From: CAZUFB01 sp964619775
Lineage (GTDB): Bacteria; Actinomycetota; Coriobacteriia; Coriobacteriales; UMGS124
Reading direction: 5' to 3'
NCBI GenBank assembly: GCA_964619775.1
Contig: CAZUFB010000007.1
Span: 1 to 47,754, forward strand
Length of the DNA: 47,754 nucleotides
Position numbers and translations under genes: made by a program. The notes under the pieces were generated by a model. That model was given only the letters and a program-made list of their open reading frames with translations, did not search any database and was not told the DNA's origin. Shown here one piece after another: positions 41,480 to 47,754 of this stretch (positions within the stretch are counted from its first letter, which is position 1; every line of letters begins with the position of its first letter).

Positions 41480-42649
41480 CTAGACGTACACCTTCGGAAG
41501 GCGCAGGTCGAACAGGCACGCGACCTCGTAGTTGATAGTCCCCAGCTTGGCGGCGAGCTCGTCGGCGGACACGAACTCGCTCCCGTCGCGGCCCATGAGG
41601 GTCACCTCGTCGCCAACCTCGACGGGCTTGATCTTCTGCCCCTTGGCGAGCTCGAGGCGCGGCTCGACCTCGAACATGCACTGGTCCATGCAGATGTTGC
41701 CCACCTGGCGGTAGCGCCTGCCCCCGTAGAGCACGTCGACGTTGCCGCTGTAGACGCGCGAAAAGCCGTCGGCGTAGCCGAGGGGCAGCGTTGCGATCTG
41801 GATGCCGGGCCGCGCCACGCGGTAGGTCATGCCGTAGCCCACGCCCTCGCCCACGCGCGGCTCGACGACGCGCGTCACGCGGGCGCGCACGCTCATGGCC
41901 TGCTCGAGCTCGATGCGGCCGCGCGTGGTGTCGGCCGGGTGCAGGCCGTAGAGGCCCACGCCCACGCGCACCATGTCGAAGTGCGTCTCGGGGTGCAGGA
42001 CCGTTGCCGGGGTGTTGGCGCAATGCACGGTGCCCGGGTCGATGCCCGCGTCGCGGATGGACTGCACCGCGTCGCGGAAACGCTTGAGCTGCTGGGCGAA
42101 GTCCCAGTTGGCAAGCCGGTCGGCGGTGGCGAAATGCGTGAAGGTGCCGTCGAGCGACACGCCGCGCAGGCGGTCGGCGACCAGCAGGAAGCCGCTGACA
42201 TCCTGGTAGGGCACCCCGATGCGGCTCATGCCGGTGTCGACGGCGAGGTGGTAGCGCGCCACGGTGCCGCGCTCGAGCGCCGCCTCGCCGAGCTGCGCCG
42301 CGAACTCGAGGTCGTAGACCGCCGGCGTGAGGCCGTGCTCAACGACCGTGCCCACCGCGCCCTGCGGCGGCTGGGCAAGCAGCAGGATCGGTTCGGCGAT
42401 ACCGCCCTCGCGCAGCGCGACCCCCTCGGCCACCGTCGCGACCGCGAACATGTCGGCCCCGGCCGCCTTGCAGGAGCGGGCGACCGGCACGGCGCCGTGG
42501 CCGTAGGCGTTGGCCTTCACGACAGCGCACAGGCGCGTGCCCCCCCTCAGGCATTCCATGAACGCGCGCGCGTTGCGGCGCACCGCGTCGAGGTCGACCT
42601 CGACCCAGGCCCACCGGTCGTCCGGCAGCTTGCGGGTATCCTGTGCCAT
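41480..42649 (-). CDS. alr: Alanine racemase
   Basis: PLP enzyme making D-alanine for peptidoglycan; 389 residues. The PLP lysine is K45 in CAVVKANAYGHG. The second catalytic base is the tyrosine in GEGVGYGMTYRV. The substrate region NICMDQCMFEV is present. ATG 42649 follows GAAGGAGGG. It sits between the NAD(P)HX repair gene and udg, 35 bp before udg. alr next to acpS and nnr genes is common in bacteria. Confidence 0.95.
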   Translation of the reverse strand: MAQDTRKLPDDRWAWVEVDLDAVRRNARAFMECLRGGTRLCAVVKANAYGHGAVPVARSCKAAGADMFAVATVAEGVALREGGIAEPILLLAQPPQGAVGTVVEHGLTPAVYDLEFAAQLGEAALERGTVARYHLAVDTGMSRIGVPYQDVSGFLLVADRLRGVSLDGTFTHFATADRLANWDFAQQLKRFRDAVQSIRDAGIDPGTVHCANTPATVLHPETHFDMVRVGVGLYGLHPADTTRGRIELEQAMSVRARVTRVVEPRVGEGVGYGMTYRVARPGIQIATLPLGYADGFSRVYSGNVDVLYGGRRYRQVGNICMDQCMFEVEPRLELAKGQKIKPVEVGDEVTLMGRDGSEFVSADELAAKLGTINYEVACLFDLRLPKVYV

Positions 42650-42739
42650 GCCACCCTCCTTCACCGACGTCTGCCTTCGGTAAAGCCCGGCACCGCGACC
42701 ACCCCGTCGGAGAGGCTCGCGGCACCGCCTGCGGACATT

Positions 42740-45334
42740 CTAGCGCTTGCGCCGCGGCTTGGCGCTCGGACGTTTGTCCACGGGGGTCACGGCGTCGTCG
42801 TCGATGTGGAGCGTCGCGCGCTCGTGGAACGCCTCGATGCGCCGGCGCTCGAGCTCGGCAGCCGTGGGCTTGCGCTGGGCGCGCTCGAAGAGCGCCTCGT
42901 CCTCGGCCCTGTCGGCCCCCTCGCCGCCGTCGGCCGCGACGGGCCGCATGACCGCCGTCTCGGACGCCGGACGCGCCGCGGTGGCCGCACGCGCCAGGAA
43001 CGGCGGCATCGCAGAGCCGTCCGCACCTGTCTGCGGCGCCGCGTCGCCCGAGGGGGCCGGCGTCTCCCCGGCGCAGGGCTGCGGCTCCGCCGGGCCCGCC
43101 GCCTGCGCGGCACCCTCCGCCATAGGCGCCGAGCCGTCGGCGGATTTCTTGGAACCGGCCGCATCCTCCCCGTCCGCAGGCGCGGGCCCCGCTGCGGGCT
43201 CGGACCCCTCCTCCGGTTCCTCCGGGGCCGCGGTGCCTCGCGCGTCCGCGGGCCGATCGGCGGCGTCTCCCCCGCGCGCCAGGCCGCTCAGGAAGGGCGG
43301 CATGCCGGATGCCGGGGCGACCTCCTTGCCCGCCGGTCCCTGTGCCGTGGCCGGGGGCTGCACGACGGCGGCGCCACCGAGACCCCGCGCGCCCGCGCCC
43401 TCCGCGGGGACATCGGGCCGACCGTCCGCCGCCTGCAGCCCGTTCCCGCCTTCGAAAGGCGCTGCAGGGTCGGCGAGGCGGGCCCTCGGGCGCGCAGGCC
43501 GAACGGGCTCGCCGGGAAGGGCCGAGCCGTCAGGCTCCTCGAGGTCGCCCCCGTAACCCTGGAGCTCTCCGGGCAGCTGGGCGGCGCGCGCGGCCGCGAC
43601 GTCGGCACGGATGAGGCGCTCCACCTCGGGAGGCGGCGTGATGCGGCTTTCGTCCTCGAAGGCCAGGTCGCCCTCAAGGCGGCTGCCCGCGTCCTCCCCC
43701 GCGTTCTCGGCCGCGCGCTCGGAGCGTTCGACGAGCAGGTCCACCGCCAAGCCTGCCTTCTCGGCGACGTCGGAGGCAATGACCCCGCGCGACCCGTGGT
43801 CCTCGGCGGCCAGGAAACCCGCAAGCGCGTGCACGCGGTCCGCGGCGGCTATGAGCATCAGCAGCTCGCTCGACCCGACGCCCGCGCCCTCGAGGTCGAG
43901 GGCGCGCACCTGGGCAAGCAGGCTCGCGACGATGCCGGCCAGCACGTCGCCCGTGCCCGCCGTGGCCAGGGCGGCCGGCCCCGGCTCGGGAATCACAGTA
44001 CCGTCGACGGTCGCCACCGCGCTCACCGCGCCCTTGGCCACGACGCAGAAGTCGCCCGACCCCACCGACCAGGCAAGGCTTTGGGCAACGCGCATCGCCC
44101 CGGCGAGCGAAGCGGTGTCGGCCGGTTCGGCCCCCACGAGACGGGCGAGCTCGCGGCGATGCGGGGTCAAAACGAGCGGGTGCTCGCGACGCAGCATGTC
44201 GGGGTGCTCCCCGGCCGAACCAAGGCAGATTTTGACGAGCGCGTTGAGCGCGTCGGCATCGAGCACCAGGGCGCACGGCTGCGCAAGCAGGCTGCGCACG
44301 ACCTCGCACGCGCCGAACGACGTCGTAAGGCCCGGGCCGGCCACCACCACGTCGCAGCGCCCCGCGAGCACGCCGATTCGGTCGGCCGCCTCGGCGGCGA
44401 ACGACCCCTCCTCGTCGGAAGGCAGGCCCACCACGGGGATGCTCGGCAGCTGCATCTGCAGCACGGGCACCACCGGCTCGGGGACCGCAAGCGTCACGTA
44501 GCCGGCGCCCGAGCGGGCCGCGGCCAGCGCGCACAGCGCCGCCGCGCCGGGATAGCGCGCCGAACCGGCCACCACGAGCACCCGGCCGCGCGTGTATTTG
44601 TCCTGCAGGGGATCCATCTCGGGCAGCACGCCGGCATAGTCGGCCTCGTCGAGCGCGAAGGCCGCCGCGGCGTCCGACAGGTCGGCCAGCCCCTTGTCGT
44701 CGGAAGCCAGGCTCGCCACGACCACCGCACCGCACGCCGCACGCCCCACGCCCGAGACCAGGCCGGGCTTCATCGCGAACATCGTCACGGTGACGTCGGC
44801 GTCGAAGTAGGCCCCTTCGGCCATGCCGGTCGACGCGTCGATACCGCTGGGCACGTCCACCGACACCAGGGCGCCCGTAAACGCCTCGTCCACGGCATGC
44901 ACCCACCGGTCGTAGGGCGTCGTCAGCGCGCCGTGAAAGCCCGTGCCAAACACCGCGTCCACAACCACGTCGGCGTCGGCGAGCAGCCCGACCAGCTCCT
45001 CGAAGCTCGGGTCCACGTGCACCGGGATGCCCATCTCCTGGGCACGCGACGCAGCCTTGCGCGCGGCCTCGCCCTTGATGACCGCCGGCGTGGCGGCCGA
45101 AACGACGCATACCTCGTAGCCGTGGCGCGCCAGGCTGTCGGCTGCGACCCAGCCGTCGCCGCCGTTGTTGCCCATGCCGCACATCACCACGACCGAGCCC
45201 GCCTCCACAAAGCGTGCCGCCTGCAACGCCACCACGGCACCGGCACGGCGCATGAGCTCGGCGGTTTTGAGGCCCTTCTCGGCAAGGGACGCCTCAAACT
45301 CATGGACGTCCGACACGTTCATGACCGGCTGCAT
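42740..45334 (-). CDS. nnr: Bifunctional NAD(P)HX epimerase/dehydratase with long disordered tail
   Basis: Repairs hydrated NADH and NADPH. Residues 1-215 are the epimerase (YjeF N-terminal: GMGNNGGDGWVAA 53-65, VDVPSGIDASTG 159-170). Residues 235-535 are the ADP-dependent dehydratase (VVAGPGLTTSFG, LTPHRRELARL, ATAGTGDVLAGIVASLL 457-473). Bacterial fusions are usually about 500 residues; this one is 864. Residues 540-864 are Ala/Pro/Gly/Glu-rich, look disordered, and contain MPPFL twice (678-682, 776-780), then end with a basic helix-like stretch and RRKR. The ATG at 45334 overlaps the acpS stop (TGATG); a TTG three bases upstream is possible. Confidence 0.92.
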   Translation of the reverse strand: MQPVMNVSDVHEFEASLAEKGLKTAELMRRAGAVVALQAARFVEAGSVVVMCGMGNNGGDGWVAADSLARHGYEVCVVSAATPAVIKGEAARKAASRAQEMGIPVHVDPSFEELVGLLADADVVVDAVFGTGFHGALTTPYDRWVHAVDEAFTGALVSVDVPSGIDASTGMAEGAYFDADVTVTMFAMKPGLVSGVGRAACGAVVVASLASDDKGLADLSDAAAAFALDEADYAGVLPEMDPLQDKYTRGRVLVVAGSARYPGAAALCALAAARSGAGYVTLAVPEPVVPVLQMQLPSIPVVGLPSDEEGSFAAEAADRIGVLAGRCDVVVAGPGLTTSFGACEVVRSLLAQPCALVLDADALNALVKICLGSAGEHPDMLRREHPLVLTPHRRELARLVGAEPADTASLAGAMRVAQSLAWSVGSGDFCVVAKGAVSAVATVDGTVIPEPGPAALATAGTGDVLAGIVASLLAQVRALDLEGAGVGSSELLMLIAAADRVHALAGFLAAEDHGSRGVIASDVAEKAGLAVDLLVERSERAAENAGEDAGSRLEGDLAFEDESRITPPPEVERLIRADVAAARAAQLPGELQGYGGDLEEPDGSALPGEPVRPARPRARLADPAAPFEGGNGLQAADGRPDVPAEGAGARGLGGAAVVQPPATAQGPAGKEVAPASGMPPFLSGLARGGDAADRPADARGTAAPEEPEEGSEPAAGPAPADGEDAAGSKKSADGSAPMAEGAAQAAGPAEPQPCAGETPAPSGDAAPQTGADGSAMPPFLARAATAARPASETAVMRPVAADGGEGADRAEDEALFERAQRKPTAAELERRRIEAFHERATLHIDDDAVTPVDKRPSAKPRRKR

Positions 45335-45825
45335 CAAGCATCACCTTCCTTGCGGTCGAGCTCGTCGAGCAACGACCTCGCTTCTTTGAACCGGGCCGCC
45401 ATGAGGTTTTTCTCGTCCACCCGCTCGTCGCGGCGCGGCTGGGTGGCCTCGGTGGCCGCGACGGCGTTGGCGACGGCAACCCCCTGCGTGTGCGAAATCG
45501 ACAGGTACACGTCGGTCACGCCCTGCGCGCGCGCCCGCTCCAGGGCGCCGCCCGCGAGCAGCGCCACCGGCCGCCCCTTGGCGTCGTGGCCAACCGAGAC
45601 ATCCCGAAAGCCCACCCCGTCGCCAAAGCCGCAGCCCAGCGCCTTGAGCACCGCCTCGCGCGCGGCAAAGCAGCCCGCATAGCTCGCAAAGGGGTTTGCA
45701 CGGCCCTCGCAGTAGGAGCGCTCCTCGGGCGTGAACACGCGCTCGACGAACCGCGGCGTGCGCAGCATCGTCTCCCGCATCCGCGCAATCTCGACCATGT
45801 CGACCCCGACGCCCGCCACCGACAT
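45334..45825 (-). CDS. acpS: Holo-[acyl-carrier-protein] synthase
   Basis: Transfers 4-phosphopantetheine from CoA to acyl carrier protein. 163 residues: a normal 4-phosphopantetheinyl transferase core of about 125 plus a charged 35-residue tail. Motifs: VGVDMVEIARM (D9) and CFAAREAVLKALG (E57), the magnesium ligands, and LSISHTQGVAVA. The ATG at 45825 is 2 bp after the glmS stop with CGGAG nearby. It overlaps the nnr start. The tail is not part of the known fold. Confidence 0.93.
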   Translation of the reverse strand: MSVAGVGVDMVEIARMRETMLRTPRFVERVFTPEERSYCEGRANPFASYAGCFAAREAVLKALGCGFGDGVGFRDVSVGHDAKGRPVALLAGGALERARAQGVTDVYLSISHTQGVAVANAVAATEATQPRRDERVDEKNLMAARFKEARSLLDELDRKEGDA

Positions 45826-45827
45826 GG

Positions 45828-47648
45828 CTACTCCGTCGTGACCGACTTGGCCAGGTTGCGGGGCTTGTCGACATCGCAGCCGCGGGCAAGCGCCACCTCG
45901 CGAGCGAGCATCTGCAGGTAGAGGACCGAAACCGCCGGAGTGAGCCACGACGGGCAGTGCGGCAGCCACATCACGGCGTCGCTGACCGCGGCCACCTCGG
46001 CGTCGCCTTCGGTGGCGACCGCGACGACCGACGCCCCCCGGGCGCGAATCTCGGCGATGTTCGAGACGGTCTTGGCGCGAACCTGGTCGTCGGGCACCAC
46101 GACCACCACCGGGAAGCCCGGTTGCAGCAGCGCGATGGGCCCGTGCTTCATCTCGCCGGCCGCGTACGACTCGGCGTGCAGGTAGCTGATCTCTTTGAGC
46201 TTGAGCGCACCCTCCGAGGCCGTGGCCGAGTTGAGCCCACGCCCCAAAAAGAGCGCCGACGTCGCGCCCTCGAAGACCGGGGCGGCCTTCTGGGCCGAGC
46301 CTGCGCGGGAAAGGACCTCCGAGAGCAGCGCCGGCAGCCCTGCGAGCTCCGAGGCGCGCGCGAGCAAAAACTCCGGTTCGCCGCCGCGCGCCGTGGCCAC
46401 CTTGAGCGCGAGCAGCGCCATCGCGACGAGCTGGGCGGTGTAGGCCTTGGTGGAGGCCACCGAGACCTCGGGGCCGGCCTGCAGATAGAGCGTGTAGTCG
46501 GCCTCGCGGGCGGCGGTGGAGCCCACCACGTTGGTCACGGCAAAGATGCGCGCCCCGGCCGCACGGGCCTTGCGGGCTGCGGTGAGCGTGTCGGCCGTCT
46601 CGCCCGACTGGGTCACGACGACGCACAGATCGCCCTCGCCCACGACGGCATCGCGGTAGTTGAACTCGCTCGCGGTGTCCACCTCCACGGGTACGCGCGC
46701 CCACGACTCGACGATCCCCTTGGCGAACAGGCCCGCGTGGTAGGAGGTGCCGCACGCCACGACGATGATGCGCGAGGCGTCGGCCACGACGTCCTCGGGC
46801 AGCTCGGGCAGCGGGTCCTTGCCCAGACCGAGACGCCCAGCCAGCAGGCGCGCCGCAACCTCGGGCTGCTCGTCGATCTCCTTCTCCATGAAGTCGGCAT
46901 GCCCGCCGAGCGTGGCGCTCGACACGTCCCAGTCGACGTGGAGCACCTCGGGCTCGACCCGCTCGCCGTCGGGGCCGTAGACCTCGAGCGAACCATCGCG
47001 GTGCAGGTGCGCGACCTGGCCGTTCTCAAGCGCCACGATGTCGCGGGTCTGCGCGAGCAGCGCGGTGAGGTCGCTCGCCGCAAAGCACCCCTGCGGCGTG
47101 GCGGCCACCACAAGAGGCGACCCCCGGCGGGCGCATACGAGCTCGTCGGGATGCTCGGAGGAGGCCACGACGAGCGCATAGGCGCCCTCGAGACGGGGCA
47201 GCGCGGATGTCACCGCGGCGAGCAGGTCGCCGTCGTAGTACTCCTCGACGAGGTGCACGGCGGCTTCGGAGTCGGTATCGCTCGCAAAGGTGTGACCCGC
47301 GGCGGACAGCTCGGCACGCAGGGCCGCAAAGTTCTCGATGATGCCGTTGTGTACCAGCGTGAGCGTGCCGGTACAGTCGATGAAGGGATGGGCGTTGCGC
47401 TCGGAAGGGGCACCGTGAGTGGCCCAGCGCGTATGGGCAATGCCGCAGGTGCTCGGCATGGGACGGGCCTCGGCGGCCTCGGCCAGGCCGGCGACGCGAC
47501 CCTTGCGCTTGAGCAGGCCCAGACGCCCATCGGGGCCCACCACGGCCAGGCCGGCCGAGTCGTAGCCGCGGTACTCGAGGGCTGCGAGGCCCTTCAGCAG
47601 GAACGGCTGGGCATCGAGCTCGCCCACACAGCCGACGATTCCGCACAT
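45828..47648 (-). CDS. glmS: Glutamine-fructose-6-phosphate aminotransferase (isomerizing)
   Basis: Makes glucosamine-6-phosphate for peptidoglycan; 606 residues, standard length. N-terminal glutaminase domain with the nucleophile C2 in MCGIVGCVG and CGIAHTRWATHG. Two SIS sugar-isomerase domains follow (VACGTSYHAG, VVTQSGETADT and FLGRGLNSATASEGALKLKEISYLHAE), ending DKPRNLAKSVTTE, the usual C-terminal active-site region. GGAAGGGAG lies 10 bp before the ATG. It is the first gene of the leftward glmS-acpS-nnr-alr-udg-tsaE-tsaBD run. Confidence 0.96.
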   Translation of the reverse strand: MCGIVGCVGELDAQPFLLKGLAALEYRGYDSAGLAVVGPDGRLGLLKRKGRVAGLAEAAEARPMPSTCGIAHTRWATHGAPSERNAHPFIDCTGTLTLVHNGIIENFAALRAELSAAGHTFASDTDSEAAVHLVEEYYDGDLLAAVTSALPRLEGAYALVVASSEHPDELVCARRGSPLVVAATPQGCFAASDLTALLAQTRDIVALENGQVAHLHRDGSLEVYGPDGERVEPEVLHVDWDVSSATLGGHADFMEKEIDEQPEVAARLLAGRLGLGKDPLPELPEDVVADASRIIVVACGTSYHAGLFAKGIVESWARVPVEVDTASEFNYRDAVVGEGDLCVVVTQSGETADTLTAARKARAAGARIFAVTNVVGSTAAREADYTLYLQAGPEVSVASTKAYTAQLVAMALLALKVATARGGEPEFLLARASELAGLPALLSEVLSRAGSAQKAAPVFEGATSALFLGRGLNSATASEGALKLKEISYLHAESYAAGEMKHGPIALLQPGFPVVVVVPDDQVRAKTVSNIAEIRARGASVVAVATEGDAEVAAVSDAVMWLPHCPSWLTPAVSVLYLQMLAREVALARGCDVDKPRNLAKSVTTE

Positions 47649-47687
47649 ATGGCACAGGCTCCCTTCCGAACGAGCGGGGATTTGGAG

Positions 47688-47693
47688 ATTGTA
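47688..47693 (-). promoter_or_regulatory. Candidate -10 box for glmS
   Basis: TACAAT on the minus strand (complement of 47688-47693) lies 40 bp before glmS. The -35 at 17-bp spacing is weak (ATGGAG). The short leader leaves no room for a glmS ribozyme. Confidence 0.4.
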
Positions 47694-47707
47694 CCAGGAG
47701 CAGCGCG

Positions 47708-47734
47708 GGGCTCCATGGGCGTCCGGTGGAGCCC
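47708..47734. promoter_or_regulatory. Inverted repeat overlapping the glmS -35 region
   Basis: GGGCTCCA (47708-47715) and TGGAGCCC (47727-47734) form a perfect 8-bp dyad with an 11-nt centre, just upstream of the glmS -10. It could be an operator, or a terminator of a gene beyond the window edge; no U-tract is seen. Confidence 0.35.
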
Positions 47735-47754
47735 ATCAAGATGGCATGGCATCG

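Noticed and set aside
41939..45682. A 1247-codon open frame on the plus strand opposite alr, nnr and acpS.
   Set aside because: It is the antisense of confirmed genes. High GC leaves few stop codons in the opposite frames, and its sequence is Arg/His/Ala-rich with no domain motifs.
47649..47754. glmS ribozyme upstream of glmS.
   Set aside because: The likely -10 box is only 40 bp from the start codon and no ribozyme core is visible; the window ends at 47754.
1..47754. CRISPR array, prophage, transposase or known defence genes.
   Set aside because: No regularly spaced repeats, and no recognisable integrase, transposase or defence protein in any frame I read. Only the first gap could hide one.

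Overview
This is a chromosomal window from a high-GC Gram-positive bacterium. Gene content points to the Actinomycetota, most likely class Coriobacteriia (Eggerthellaceae-like). The reasons are GC-rich codon third positions throughout, the uvrC / rapZ-yvcK-whiA / gap-pgk-tpiA-secG neighbourhood, a fused TsaB-RimI-TsaD protein, and an arylsulfotransferase of the kind such gut anaerobes carry. The taxonomic placement is inference from gene content, not from a marker alignment. Two 100-N scaffold gaps interrupt the window (11584-11683 and 40147-40246). The second is flanked by an identical 17-bp sequence and is probably not a real gap.

Layout, left to right. 1-3.7 kb: the tail of a plus-strand gene, then a minus-strand signalling pair: a STAS + anti-sigma-kinase fusion and a PAS/GAF/PP2C phosphatase, with a tRNA-Leu(GAG) upstream under its own promoter. 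3.8-10 kb: a complete oligopeptide ABC transporter, oppA-oppB-oppC-oppD-oppF, read leftward; the binding protein has a twin-arginine type signal. 10-11.9 kb: a possible gene remnant, a plus-strand ferredoxin-nitroreductase, and the first gap. 11.9-20.8 kb: a long leftward central-metabolism operon, rapZ-yvcK-whiA-gap-metallophosphoesterase-pgk-tpiA-gpmI-secG. 20.9-22.3 kb: a divergent plus-strand membrane protein with a zinc ribbon and two EF-hand/leucine-rich-repeat units. 22.4-25.8 kb: an ATP-grasp ligase followed by uvrC. 26.2-27.2 kb: a secreted SIMPL-domain protein.

27.3-32.1 kb is the most unusual part: a leftward cluster of a leaderless arylsulfotransferase, a CPVC thioredoxin, a thioredoxin reductase fused to a degenerate thioredoxin-like domain, a DASS/SLC13 anion transporter and a possible 21-codon ORF. 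A good TTGCAC-N17-TATGTT promoter lies upstream, with palindromes on and just after it. 32.2-37.4 kb: leuA-leuC-leuD-leuB, with hairpins in the intergenic spacers and a candidate leucine-rich leader peptide upstream of leuA. 37.6-47.7 kb: a tightly packed leftward run of glmS, acpS, a bifunctional NAD(P)HX repair enzyme with a 325-residue low-complexity tail, alr, a family-4 type uracil-DNA glycosylase, tsaE, and tsaB-rimI-tsaD as one reading frame.

Most genes are housekeeping: glycolysis, cell-wall precursors, leucine synthesis, t6A tRNA modification, repair and peptide uptake. I see no CRISPR array, recognisable transposase, prophage or known defence island. The best candidates for something undescribed are the arylsulfotransferase/redox/anion-transporter cluster, the zinc-ribbon/EF-hand/LRR membrane protein, the single-chain antagonist/anti-sigma protein with its phosphatase, and the NAD(P)HX repair enzyme tail.
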